Positions 1 to 8,750 are shown, numbered from the stretch's first letter. The stretch: DNA of 16,982 bases from JBOGGN01 sp050744165 (GCA_050744165.1 JBOGGN010000451.1:1-16982), one strand, 5' to 3'. Notes: a model not told the origin generated them from the letters alone. A program made the numbers and translations.

Positions 1-1336
1 GCGGTCTCTCGTCGGGCTGATTTTGGTGGTCGCCCGAACGAGGCGAGCGCCGGATGGACGACCTGGGCGGCGCGCGCCCGACGCCCTCGGAGTCGTCGAA
101 CTCTCGCTCCGCGAAGCGGTCGAAGGGAGGGGCGGCGCCTTTTCCCACCCTGCGGGCTGAGTCCGTGTCGCCCTCGGACATCGCTGCCGCGACCGCCGCC
201 AGGGCCCCTCCACCTTCGGCCGGCGAGGCGCCGTTGGTGGCCCGGCGGCCCGACGGGGCGAAGACGGTGTACAGCACGATGCCGAGGGTGAGCACGCCGA
301 AGGGGATGATGGCGTTGCCGGTGTTGGAGAACGTCGGGTACAGCACCATCGCCGAGAGGAGCGCGGTCCAGGCCCAGAGGATCATGACCGCTCGGCGCTG
401 GCCGTGGCCGAGACGCATCAGGCGGTGGTGGAGGTGGTCCTTGTCGGGCTTGGTGGGGTTGCCCCGCCGACCCGCCCGGCGCACCAGGGCGAAGGCGGTG
501 TCGAGCATCGGGATTCCGAGGATGAAGAACGGAATGAAGACCGGGGCGAAGGTGAAGTAGGTCCGGCCGCTGAAGGCGTTGTCGGTCTGGCCGACGACCG
601 AGAGGGTCGACGACGCCATGAGCAGGCCGAGGAGCATGGCGCCGGTGTCGCCCATGAAGATCTTGGCCGGGTGGAAGTTGTGGGGTAGGAAGCCGAGGCA
701 CACGCCGAGGCACAGGACCGCGACCAGCGCCCCGGAGTTGTCGATGCTGATAAACCCCGCCTTCTGCAGCTGGTGCGTGTAGACGAAGAAGGTCCCGGCC
801 GCGATGGCGACGATGCCGGCCGCCAACCCGTCGAGGCCGTCGATGAGGTTCACGGCGTTGCACATGCCGACGACCCAGACGACGGTCATCAGGGGGGCGA
901 TCGACGGCGACAGCACCAGGGTGGTCCCGAAGAACGGGACGCGGAAGAAGAGCATCGTGATGCCCGCGAAGTACAAGACGGTGCCGGCCAGCACCTGGCC
1001 CGCCACCTTGCCGGGCGGGCTGACCTCCCGCAGATCGTCGGCCAGGCCGATGGCCACCACGATGGCGGCCGCCAGCACCACGCCGAGGGGCTCGGAGTTG
1101 GCGCGGAAGATGGCGTGGAATTGTTTCAGCTGCGACGCCACGACCATGGCCGCCAAGAAGGCGACGAACATGGCCGCCCCGCCGGTCGTGGCGGTGGGCC
1201 GGGTGTGGACCCGGCGCTCGTCTGGCATGACAATGAGCGAGAAACGCACCGCCAGCCGGCGGGCGACGAATGTCAGTCCGTACGTTCCCACCGCGGCCAC
1301 CGCCAGCACGATGGCGTAGCCGCGGTAGTCACCCAT
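1..1336 (-). CDS. wecA: WecA/MraY-family undecaprenyl-phosphate sugar-1-phosphate transferase, 3' end outside window
   Basis: A polytopic membrane enzyme of glycosyltransferase family 4. It would transfer a sugar-1-phosphate, probably GlcNAc-1-P, from UDP-sugar to a polyprenyl phosphate and so start a cell-envelope glycan. The frame is open from an ATG at 1336 to the window edge, giving 445 visible residues. Family motifs appear in order: GLADDLRE (97-104) with the Asp pair, NLIDGLDGLAAG (163-174), FHPAKIFMGDTG (221-232), and the cytosolic sugar-recognition loop DHLHHRL (300-306). Hydrophobic segments run from residue 7 to about 360. After that comes a tail of at least 85 residues, rich in Arg, Ser, Gly and Glu, which is long for the family. 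The start lies 8 nt after the glyA stop, so the two are probably cotranscribed and translationally coupled; no clear Shine-Dalgarno is seen. The sugar specificity cannot be read from the sequence, and the symbol denotes the family. Confidence 0.93.
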   Translation of the reverse strand, partial: MGDYRGYAIVLAVAAVGTYGLTFVARRLAVRFSLIVMPDERRVHTRPTATTGGAAMFVAFLAAMVVASQLKQFHAIFRANSEPLGVVLAAAIVVAIGLADDLREVSPPGKVAGQVLAGTVLYFAGITMLFFRVPFFGTTLVLSPSIAPLMTVVWVVGMCNAVNLIDGLDGLAAGIVAIAAGTFFVYTHQLQKAGFISIDNSGALVAVLCLGVCLGFLPHNFHPAKIFMGDTGAMLLGLLMASSTLSVVGQTDNAFSGRTYFTFAPVFIPFFILGIPMLDTAFALVRRAGRRGNPTKPDKDHLHHRLMRLGHGQRRAVMILWAWTALLSAMVLYPTFSNTGNAIIPFGVLTLGIVLYTVFAPSGRRATNGASPAEGGGALAAVAAAMSEGDTDSARRVGKGAAPPFDRFAEREFDDSEGVGRAPPRSSIRRSPRSGDHQNQPDERP

Positions 1337-1344
1337 GGCTCAGC

Positions 1345-2589
<1,245 letters not shown>

Positions 2590-2595
2590 CAGGCG

Positions 2596-2601
2596 AGTCT
2601 A
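2596..2601 (-). promoter_or_regulatory. Predicted -10 element of glyA (leaderless)
   Basis: The minus strand reads TAGACT, then CGCCTG, then the GTG start. The TANNNT hexamer ends 6 nt before the start codon, so transcription would begin at or next to the GTG. No convincing -35 was found. The same geometry recurs before several other genes of the window. Confidence 0.5.
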
Positions 2602-2644
2602 GGTGGTGGGGTCTGTTGGGCCGACGGCAGGTTCGAAGCGGCGG

Positions 2645-3316
2645 CTACTTCACGAGTCCGGCCACCAGATTGATGGTGGCCGCGATGATGACCGTGCCGA
2701 ACAGGTAGGACAGCAGCGCCTGGCGGAGGGCCATCCGGCGGAATGCCTTGGTGGTCAGGTCGGTGTCGGAGACCTGGTAGGTCATGCCGATGGTGAACGA
2801 CAGGTAGGCGAAGTCGAGGTAGGTGGGCTCGCCCTCGCCGTCCTTCTTGCCGTCGTCCAGGTGGAAGTCGACGCCACCGCCGTCGGTGTAATACAGCGCC
2901 GTGTAGCGCAGGGTGAAGAGGGTGTGGACCATGGCCCAGGAGATGACGATGGTCGCGATGCCGGCGCCGACCAGGACCGACTTAGCGGCACCGTGGGCAT
3001 TGTTGGCCTTGACGACGGCGAGCAGCACCGCGGCCAGGGAGATCACGCAGGCGGTGAGCAGCAGGGCATCGATCGTCGGCTTGCGCGGCTCCTCGTCGAT
3101 GGCGTGTCTCTTGGTTGCGACCGGGTCGAGGCGGCCGATGCGCCACCAGACGCTCGACTCCCAGACCAACAGGGCGGTGTCCCAGGCAAAAAGCGGTACT
3201 ACTTGCCACGGCCCTGCGAATGCGGACGCGGCGCCGACGATGATCGCCGCGATGCCGGCCACAGCCCGTCGGAGGCTGGTGTATGTCGTCAGCTGCGAGG
3301 ACGTGGGGTCAGGCAC
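2645..3316 (-). CDS. DUF1345 family integral membrane protein
   Basis: A membrane protein of unknown function. The DUF1345 signature is clear: TLFTLRYTALYY in the middle, then FAYLSFTIGMTYQVSDTD and a last hydrophobic segment near the C-terminus. About five or six membrane segments are visible. The frame extends upstream to an ATG at 3502 (285 residues). The first 62 residues of that version are low-complexity, rich in Pro, Ser, Gly and Thr, and have no membrane segment. I prefer GTG at 3316, giving 223 residues. That is near the usual family length, and a TATATC hexamer lies 6 nt upstream, as before neighbouring starts. The gene lies 55 nt upstream of glyA on the same strand, but glyA appears to have its own promoter. 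No function can be assigned. Confidence 0.85.
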   Translation of the reverse strand: MPDPTSSQLTTYTSLRRAVAGIAAIIVGAASAFAGPWQVVPLFAWDTALLVWESSVWWRIGRLDPVATKRHAIDEEPRKPTIDALLLTACVISLAAVLLAVVKANNAHGAAKSVLVGAGIATIVISWAMVHTLFTLRYTALYYTDGGGVDFHLDDGKKDGEGEPTYLDFAYLSFTIGMTYQVSDTDLTTKAFRRMALRQALLSYLFGTVIIAATINLVAGLVK

Positions 3317-3322
3317 GGTCTC

Positions 3323-3328
3323 GATATA
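3323..3328 (-). promoter_or_regulatory. Possible -10 element supporting the short DUF1345 start
   Basis: The minus strand reads TATATC, then GAGACC, then GTG (3316). The last base departs from the TANNNT pattern, so this is weaker than the glyA case. The 6-nt spacing to the start is identical. Confidence 0.3.
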
Positions 3329-3551
3329 CCCATTCGCCGATCCGGCACCGGTCGATCGCCCTGGCATCCGTGCTTCGGATGTCTGCCCTGTTTCGGATCC
3401 TCTGCCGGCTTCGGTACCTGGCGGACAGGCGATGGGAGTACGAGTCGAGGGGTGCGGCTTCAGCTTCGAGGCGGGGCGGGCCTGTTCAGAGCCGTCGGTC
3501 ATCCCGGGGGACCCCGTGCCCGGTCCGACGGCGACCTCCGGTCATTCTTGG

Positions 3552-3624
3552 CCGCGTTCGGTGAACTTGGCGCGTGAAACTGTCGTAGAGGTGTAGCTGG
3601 CGCGGTCAGGTTCACCAAACGCGG
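3552..3624. repeat. Imperfect inverted repeat, arms of about 23-24 bp with a 26-nt spacer
   Basis: The left arm at 3552-3574 begins CCGCGTTCGGTGAAC. The right arm at 3601-3624 is the first array copy plus the next bases; its reverse complement begins CCGCGTTTGGTGAAC. By eye the arms differ at about three bases and one gap. They could fold into a long hairpin between two divergent genes, or mark the ends of a small non-autonomous element. No target-site duplication was identified. Confidence 0.55.
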
Positions 3625-3667
3625 TCAGGTTCACCAAACGCGGTCAGGTTCACCAAACGCGGTCAGG
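3601..3667. repeat. Tandem direct repeat, 19-bp unit, three full copies plus 10 bp
   Basis: The unit is CGCGGTCAGGTTCACCAAA. Exact copies lie at 3601-3619, 3620-3638 and 3639-3657, followed by a partial copy at 3658-3667 that matches the first 10 bases. There are no spacers, so this is not a CRISPR array. The copies are identical, which points to recent expansion or to maintained binding sites. The array ends about 117 nt before the GTG of the FAD/ATP-grasp gene. Confidence 0.95.
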
Positions 3668-3772
3668 AAGCTCATCCACGTGGTGCATCGACGTATCGGG
3701 TCGCCGCCCGTGGTCGCGCCATCGGCTCGGCCGCCCCGGTAGAGGGAACAGCGCTCCGAGCAAAGTTGCGCG

Positions 3773-3778
3773 CACAAT
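3773..3778 (+). promoter_or_regulatory. Possible -10 element of the FAD/ATP-grasp gene
   Basis: CACAAT, then AAGGGC, then the GTG at 3785. The hexamer lacks the initial T of TANNNT but has the same 6-nt spacing as before glyA and the homospermidine synthase gene. There is no clear Shine-Dalgarno before the GTG. Confidence 0.25.
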
Positions 3779-3784
3779 AAGGGC

Positions 3785-6766
3785 GTGTCGGCGCAGCACC
3801 AGCACCAGGTTCCTAACGAGGACTCCGGCCCCTTGAACCCCGACTTCGTGGCCGTCGGGCTCGGGGGCACCAGCATGATGTCGATGCTGTGGACGGTGGC
3901 CATGGGTCGCACCGCGGTCGGGGTGGAAATGCGCGGCGATCCCTTCCTCGGCGTCCACTGGAACCTTCGTGTCGACCTCTACCACCAGCTGGGGCTCATC
4001 GACGAGCTCATGTTCGACCGCTACGGCGAAGACGGCATCCCTCGGCGCGGCGACGGGCGGCTGTTCAAGCTGGCCGATGTCTTCTACAGCACCCAAACCG
4101 TCGCCGGTGACATCGTGGCCGACGAAGTCATCGACGGTTTCGACAGCGAGCAGCACATCGTGGGGACCATCCACCACGTCGAGTTCATCGACGATAGGTG
4201 GCGTCAGGGGCTGCCCCACCGGGTCGTCAGCCTGTTGCAGCCCCCGCCCCCACCCGATCGCCCGGACCCAAAAGCCATCCGTTCGAACGTGGCTGAGGTG
4301 CTCGACGGGCCCTCGACGTTTCAAGCGGGGGCGGCGTCGGTCCAGGTGCTGATGCGGCGCTACCTGGAGGGAATCGAGGAGCTCGACCGGCAGCGAGGCC
4401 GGCCACCCCGTTGCCGCGTTTTCAGCCGCCACCGGGTGCTCACCCCTGACGGCGACGGGTGGGTCGACGTCGGCGACGGGCGGCTCGGTATCCGCATCGA
4501 GGCGTTGCAGGAGTTCGACTACCGGGGCAAGTTCGTACGAGTCCGGGTGCCCGGCTCCGATGTCATCGACATCGGCGTCCCGGAGCTGTTCATGATCGCC
4601 GAGGGCTACCACTCGACCGACGCCCTGCGCCTCGGGTTCCACCAGCACGACGTGGAGATCGACCACCACGACGGCCGGGGGCCGCTGGTGGCCCAGGCTG
4701 ATTTCCTGGCCGGCCTGATCGAGGCGCTGGTCGGACCTCGGCTGCGGCGGCGGATCTCCTCGGAGTTCGACCACCAAGGCGCCGAGTACTGGGTGCGCCA
4801 GATCGCCGTCGGCCACGAGGAGGACCCCGAAGTCGGCTGGGTTCTGGTGCAGGTGCCCGACTTCCAAACCTTCGACCCGATTGAGGCGGGCCTGGTGCCC
4901 GAAGGCACGGATCCGGACTCAGGCGAGTTTTTCGCCGCCTACCAGATCCTGTTGTACGACTTCTACCTAGAGCAGGCGTCGCAGATCCTCGAGATCCCGG
5001 AGGACGAGCTGCGCAAGGTCGAGATGGTGTACGGGCCGAAGTTGTTCAGCTTGATCGAACGAATCGGAGACGACCCCCAGGTGGCCGCCAACGGGGTGGT
5101 AGCGGGCGACTCGTTCGGCAACGGCCACTTCCTGACCAGCGGCGGCGCCGTCACCGGCATGGTCGGGCACAGCGCCCGAGTCCTCCACTACTGGCAAGAC
5201 CGCGAGCGCGGTGCCGAACCCGCCTCCGCCATCTGCAGGCTGGCGGAAGGAATCAAAGAGGACACCGAGGGCTGGCTCCGGGTGAGCGCCCGGGAGTACA
5301 CCGAAGCGGCTCCGATCAACTTTGGCGCCGAGCGCATCGCCCAGCTCGCCGGAGTCGCGGTGTCGGGTGCCGGTGGTGGCGAAGCATCGGGCTCTGCCAC
5401 CGGCGTAGGGATCGACGTCGACGGCGCCGCGGGGGCGGGTGCCGGTGGAGCGGCGGGTGCCGACGGCGCCGCGGGGGCGGGTGCCCCGGCGCCGGGGTCG
5501 GGCAACGGCCAAGCAATGGCAGGGGCCGGGCCGGCGCCGGCGCAGCCCAACCTGGTGGAAGCCGGACGTCGGAAGCGGCATTCGCTACTGCCGCTCGACC
5601 CGTCCGACTGGCGGCGGATCTTCCTGCGCAACGGGGCGGTGCGGTCGGCACCACTCCCCGAACTGCATGCCATGCACCCGGCCCTGCGCTCCCAGCGAAC
5701 CGCCGCCAAGGGAGCCCGGATCGGCGTTGCCCTGGTTATGCCAAAGTTGACGCCCGAGGCGTTGCACATCGCCACCGCGGTGCTCGACCAGCCCGGGTCC
5801 CGGGTGTGGCTCATCAGCGACGTCGGTCCTTACCTGCTTCCCGAGAAGCTGGCGCTGCGAGTGACGGGCTACTGGCGGGTGCCCGACTGCACCCAGCGCG
5901 AGCACGTCGAGAACGCGATCCGGGACCTGACCGCAGCTCACGGTGAGATTGACGTTGTCGTGGGAACCGCGGCCGAGCTCGACGTCATGCTCGGCGAGAT
6001 CCGCGACCACGAAGGCCTCCGTGGACTGAGCGCCAAGACGACTCAGCAGTTCGTCGACCAGGCAACGGTGCTTCGCCTCCTCGGGGAGGGCGGCCTTCCG
6101 GTCGGCGGCGAGGTCGCCGGTTCGGCCGTTCCGCAAGGCGCGGTGAGTTGCACCCTCGATGTCATGAGCATTGCCGGCATCCCGGCGTGGTCCTCGGCCA
6201 CCCGAACCGCCGACCACGCACTCGCCGACGGACTCGACGCGCGGACGATCACCCTCCCACGGGAGGAAAACGACCCCGCGGACGCGCCGGTGCGGTTGAT
6301 GGGGCTGGCGGCGCTTCGCCTGCTGAAAATGCGGTCGGGGCTCTCGCAAATGACCTGGCTGCGCCGGCCCGACGGCAACGCGGTGATCACCGGGCTCAAC
6401 GTTCGGGTCCCCGCCCCGGAGTTCATGGCGCTGATGAGCCAGGCACACGGCGCCGACATGTACCGGGCGTGGGCCAACGCCGCAGTCCGAGGGCTCTTCG
6501 CCCCCATTCCCCGGCTGTTCGCCGCGGGCGTGGCATTTCCCCAACTCCTTGGCGGGGGCGCTGCCGGGCTGGTGCTCGGCGTGCCCGGATTGGAGCAGGT
6601 TCAGGCCGCCTTGGGCGAGGTCATCGTGGAGACGGTGCTCCCGGTGACCGGGACGCCGGCCGGGCGGATCGGCAACCCCTATATCGTGGTTCGCCACCCC
6701 GAGACGGCCGTCGTCGACGACGCCCTCCGCCGGCTGGTCACCGAAGTACGCGTGGAGATCGGCTGA
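3785..6766 (+). CDS. FAD-binding oxidoreductase-like protein fused to a degenerate ATP-grasp domain
   Basis: A 993-residue, apparently cytosolic protein that I cannot assign to a named family. The N-terminal half looks like a glutathione-reductase/PHBH-type flavoprotein. It has a Rossmann glycine motif VGLGGTS (24-30), an acidic residue ending the second strand (E48 in VGVEMRGDP), and a late FAD motif GVVAGDSFGNGHF (437-449) with D442. Residues 525-592 form a Gly/Ala/Pro linker. Residues 642-905 resemble ATP-grasp ligases. A Rossmann-like pre-domain is followed by a stretch like the family's DK..ML..L...GLP segment (752-773), and SGLSQMTWLRRPDG (851-864) is followed by ITGLNVRVP (868-876), which corresponds to the terminal E.N.R motif. 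The acidic metal ligands and the lysine-bearing ATP subdomain appear to be missing. The GTG start is at the beginning of the frame, with no Shine-Dalgarno. It stands alone, divergent from DUF1345. The FAD fold is fairly secure, the ATP-grasp call is by eye, and the substrate is unknown. Confidence 0.75.
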   Translation: MSAQHQHQVPNEDSGPLNPDFVAVGLGGTSMMSMLWTVAMGRTAVGVEMRGDPFLGVHWNLRVDLYHQLGLIDELMFDRYGEDGIPRRGDGRLFKLADVFYSTQTVAGDIVADEVIDGFDSEQHIVGTIHHVEFIDDRWRQGLPHRVVSLLQPPPPPDRPDPKAIRSNVAEVLDGPSTFQAGAASVQVLMRRYLEGIEELDRQRGRPPRCRVFSRHRVLTPDGDGWVDVGDGRLGIRIEALQEFDYRGKFVRVRVPGSDVIDIGVPELFMIAEGYHSTDALRLGFHQHDVEIDHHDGRGPLVAQADFLAGLIEALVGPRLRRRISSEFDHQGAEYWVRQIAVGHEEDPEVGWVLVQVPDFQTFDPIEAGLVPEGTDPDSGEFFAAYQILLYDFYLEQASQILEIPEDELRKVEMVYGPKLFSLIERIGDDPQVAANGVVAGDSFGNGHFLTSGGAVTGMVGHSARVLHYWQDRERGAEPASAICRLAEGIKEDTEGWLRVSAREYTEAAPINFGAERIAQLAGVAVSGAGGGEASGSATGVGIDVDGAAGAGAGGAAGADGAAGAGAPAPGSGNGQAMAGAGPAPAQPNLVEAGRRKRHSLLPLDPSDWRRIFLRNGAVRSAPLPELHAMHPALRSQRTAAKGARIGVALVMPKLTPEALHIATAVLDQPGSRVWLISDVGPYLLPEKLALRVTGYWRVPDCTQREHVENAIRDLTAAHGEIDVVVGTAAELDVMLGEIRDHEGLRGLSAKTTQQFVDQATVLRLLGEGGLPVGGEVAGSAVPQGAVSCTLDVMSIAGIPAWSSATRTADHALADGLDARTITLPREENDPADAPVRLMGLAALRLLKMRSGLSQMTWLRRPDGNAVITGLNVRVPAPEFMALMSQAHGADMYRAWANAAVRGLFAPIPRLFAAGVAFPQLLGGGAAGLVLGVPGLEQVQAALGEVIVETVLPVTGTPAGRIGNPYIVVRHPETAVVDDALRRLVTEVRVEIG
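5420..5485 (+). repeat. In-gene direct repeat encoding the Gly/Ala linker
   Basis: An exact 24-bp sequence at 5420-5443 recurs at 5462-5485, a period of 42 bp. It encodes DGAAGAGA, then GGAAGA, then DGAAGAGA. The period is a multiple of three, so copy-number change would alter linker length without breaking the frame. It sits in a wider GC-rich, low-complexity stretch at about 5357-5560. Confidence 0.85.
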
Positions 6767-6826
6767 CGCTCGGCTCTCGGGCTACGGCCGGGGGGTGGAG
6801 AGCGCGGACGGGTTCGGGCGGACTGA

Positions 6827-7396
6827 CTACTCGGACGCCCGGCTGCGTTCGACCAGGTTCGCGACTTCGACCGGTGCGTCGCCGGCCGGTTGGTCCCCCG
6901 GCCCGGCGTCGAGGAGTTCGGCCACCTGGCGGGTGAGGCGGCGCAGGCGGGGCGACATCTCACGGGCCATCGCCAGGATCAGCTTGTAGGCCCCGAGGCT
7001 GCCCTGATCGAGCAGTTCCTCGAACCGCTGACGTCGGAAGCCGAACAGCGTCACCGGACTTACGGCCCGAACCGTCGCCGAGCGGGGCGCGCCGTCGAGC
7101 AGCGCCATCTCGCCGAAGCCGGCGCCGACTGCAAGCATCGTCAACCGGCGCTCGCCGCCGGAGGCCAGAGCGGCCATCACCTCAACCTGGCCCTCGAAGA
7201 CGACATACCACGCGTCGCCGGCGTCGCCTTCGTGGAAGACCTCCTCGCCCGGCTGGAGCCGCTGGATCTCCATGATGTGCACGACCTCGGCGCGCTCCTC
7301 GGCGTCGAGGGCGGCGAACATCGGACTCGTCACCAGGAACCCGATGACGGCGTCGAGCGAGATGGGCTGGTCGATGACTTGTTCCACGGTAATCAC
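6827..7396 (-). CDS. Stand-alone cyclic-nucleotide-binding (CRP-like) domain protein
   Basis: A small cytosolic protein of 189 residues with a single cNMP-binding beta-barrel (about 20-135) and no helix-turn-helix, so it is a sensor or adaptor rather than a CRP-type transcription factor. The phosphate-binding cassette FGEMALLDGAPRSATV (94-109) keeps both the glutamate (E96) and the arginine (R105) that hold the cyclic phosphate and ribose in active receptors. Around the barrel are an N-terminal helix and a basic C-terminal helix (REMSPRLRRLTRQ), which may bind a partner. The frame opens at GTG 7396. A second GTG at 7387 fits better with the upstream TACCCT at 7398-7403, since the first GTG lies only 1 nt from that hexamer. 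It follows the decarboxylase on the same strand after about 55 nt. A nucleotide cyclase is encoded 1.4 kb away. Partners are unknown. Confidence 0.9.
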   Translation of the reverse strand: MITVEQVIDQPISLDAVIGFLVTSPMFAALDAEERAEVVHIMEIQRLQPGEEVFHEGDAGDAWYVVFEGQVEVMAALASGGERRLTMLAVGAGFGEMALLDGAPRSATVRAVSPVTLFGFRRQRFEELLDQGSLGAYKLILAMAREMSPRLRRLTRQVAELLDAGPGDQPAGDAPVEVANLVERSRASE

Positions 7397-7397
7397 C

Positions 7398-7403
7398 AGG
7401 GTA
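7398..7403 (-). promoter_or_regulatory. Possible -10 element of the cNMP-binding gene
   Basis: The minus strand reads TACCCT, 10 nt before the in-frame GTG at 7387 and 1 nt before the GTG at 7396. If it is used, translation probably starts at 7387, giving 186 residues. Confidence 0.35.
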
Positions 7404-7450
7404 GTTGTCGTTGCCGGAGCGAGCCCGTGGCGTGCGTCAGCACGGCGCCG

Positions 7451-8737
7451 TCAATCGTCCGACAGATGGGCCAAGCAATGCACCGGCATGGGCTCGAACC
7501 CGTTGAAACCGTCGGTGCAATAGGCGTTGGTGTACGCGCCGGCGCTGAGGAACATCACCTGGTCCCCGGCAGCCAAGGTCAGCGGCAGCGAATAGCGGTG
7601 GTGCTGGTACATCACGTCCAGGCTGTCGCACGTCGGCCCGGCAAGGACCACGGGCCCCGAGGCAACATCGGGCCCGTACAGGTCGAGGATCTGGTCCGAG
7701 CCAGTGTCGGGCTCCGACAGGTCGAGTACCCGGCGCGAGCCGGGTCCCCTGGGCTCGGGCCGGGCCCGCGCCACCAGTACCCGGTACTTGATGAGTTCGC
7801 TCAGCGTCTCCGCCAGCCCCCCGAAAACCCCGGTATCGAGGTACACCCAACGCTCCTCGTCCTCGTAGCCCTTGCGAGCCACCAGCACGACCTCGCTCAC
7901 TAACACGCCCGCATCGGCGGAGATGTAGCGGCCCGGCTCCACCACCAGATCGGGGATCCCCCCTGGCAGCGAGCCAAAGTGCCGCCTGACCGCTCCTCGG
8001 ATGGCGTCGGCGTAGGCCTCGATGCTCGGGTTGTCCCCCAAGTACTGGGCCGGGAAGCCGCCCCCCAGGTTGACCATGCGCAGCTCGATCCCCTTCTGGG
8101 CCACGGCCGCGAACACCGCCGCCGCCTGGGCCACCGCCGCGTCCCACTGCGCCGGGTCGCGCTGCTGGGAGCCCACATGGAAGCTGACCCCGCACGGATC
8201 GAGGCCCAAGTCGGCGGCGGCGACCAGTAGGTCAGCGGCCATGTCCGGCTGGCACCCGAACTTGTTGCTGAGCGGCCAGTCCGCCCCCGAACCCGAGGTA
8301 AGCAGCCGGCAGAAGACCGACGACCCAGGGGCTGCGGCAGCCAGTTTTTCCAGCTCCATCAAGGAGTCAAAGGCGAATAGCCGCACCCCCGCTTGGTAGC
8401 CGTAGGCAATGTCGGCCGCCTTCTTGATGGTGTTCCCGTAGGAGATCCTTTCCGGCGCCACGCCGCAGCGCAGGCACAGGTCGATCTCGGCCGGGCTGGC
8501 GACATCGAACGACGAGCCGAGGGCAGCCAGGACCTCCGCCACCGCCATCTCCGGGTTGGCCTTCAGGGCGTAGTAGATCGTCGTCTCGGGCAGCGTCTCG
8601 GCCAGCAGGCGGTAGCGCTCCACGACCACCTCCAGCGCCATGATGAGGCAGGGAGTCTCAGGTCTGCGCTCCGCGATGAACCGCTCGATCCGTGGCTGCA
8701 CAGCGGGCGCGCTGAGGGCGTCGTCGGTTGGCGGCAC
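7451..8737 (-). CDS. PLP-dependent ornithine/lysine-type decarboxylase (fold type III)
   Basis: An alanine-racemase-fold decarboxylase, most like ornithine decarboxylase, which would convert ornithine to putrescine. Counting from GTG 8737 (428 residues), motifs are YYALKANPE with Schiff-base K59, FDVASPAEI (77-85), SFHVGS (185-190), the phosphate loop NLGGGFP (223-229), EPGRY (267-271), the catalytic cysteine C370 in GPTCDSLD, and AYTNAYCTDGFNGF near the C-terminus. GPTCDSLDV favours ornithine/lysine decarboxylase over diaminopimelate or carboxynorspermidine decarboxylase. The frame opens at GTG 8767. GTG 8737 is preferred because AGAGGGGAG precedes it at good spacing, and the hexamer TAGTGT overlaps the 8767 codon. 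About 30 extra residues with an internal near-repeat (LDLSEPD / LDLYGPD) precede GPTCDS. It is divergent from the cyclase and near homospermidine synthase, so putrescine supply is the likely role. Lysine use cannot be excluded. Confidence 0.92.
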   Translation of the reverse strand: MPPTDDALSAPAVQPRIERFIAERRPETPCLIMALEVVVERYRLLAETLPETTIYYALKANPEMAVAEVLAALGSSFDVASPAEIDLCLRCGVAPERISYGNTIKKAADIAYGYQAGVRLFAFDSLMELEKLAAAAPGSSVFCRLLTSGSGADWPLSNKFGCQPDMAADLLVAAADLGLDPCGVSFHVGSQQRDPAQWDAAVAQAAAVFAAVAQKGIELRMVNLGGGFPAQYLGDNPSIEAYADAIRGAVRRHFGSLPGGIPDLVVEPGRYISADAGVLVSEVVLVARKGYEDEERWVYLDTGVFGGLAETLSELIKYRVLVARARPEPRGPGSRRVLDLSEPDTGSDQILDLYGPDVASGPVVLAGPTCDSLDVMYQHHRYSLPLTLAAGDQVMFLSAGAYTNAYCTDGFNGFEPMPVHCLAHLSDD

Positions 8738-8740
8738 AGC

Positions 8741-8750
8741 ACTCCCCTCT
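8741..8750 (-). promoter_or_regulatory. Shine-Dalgarno that decides the decarboxylase start
   Basis: The minus strand reads AGAGGGGAGT, ending 3 nt before the GTG at 8737. It lies inside the frame if translation began at 8767, so it supports the shorter protein. It is one of the few clear ribosome-binding sites in the window. Confidence 0.55.

Larger units (their letters stand above)
3317..3784. other. Gene-free interval with repeats
   Basis: About 470 nt between the preferred DUF1345 start and the FAD/ATP-grasp gene, which is divergently oriented. Reading frames cross it on both strands, but none has a recognisable product. The interval holds a 19-bp tandem array (3601-3667) and a diverged inverted copy (3552-3574). 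Part of it (3317-3502) would be coding if DUF1345 starts at 3502. It must contain the promoters of both flanking genes. Confidence 0.6.

Noticed and set aside
3601..3667. Possible CRISPR array
   Set aside because: Repeats are directly adjacent with no spacers, so it is a simple tandem repeat.
3650..4867. Long minus-strand frame opposite the FAD/ATP-grasp gene
   Set aside because: It is antisense to the FAD domain, has no recognisable motif, and its end runs into the tandem repeats.
6773..6803. GCTCTC/GAGAGC stem between the convergent fusion and cNMP-binding genes
   Set aside because: Only 6 bp with a 19-nt loop and no T-run on either strand. Too weak to call a terminator.
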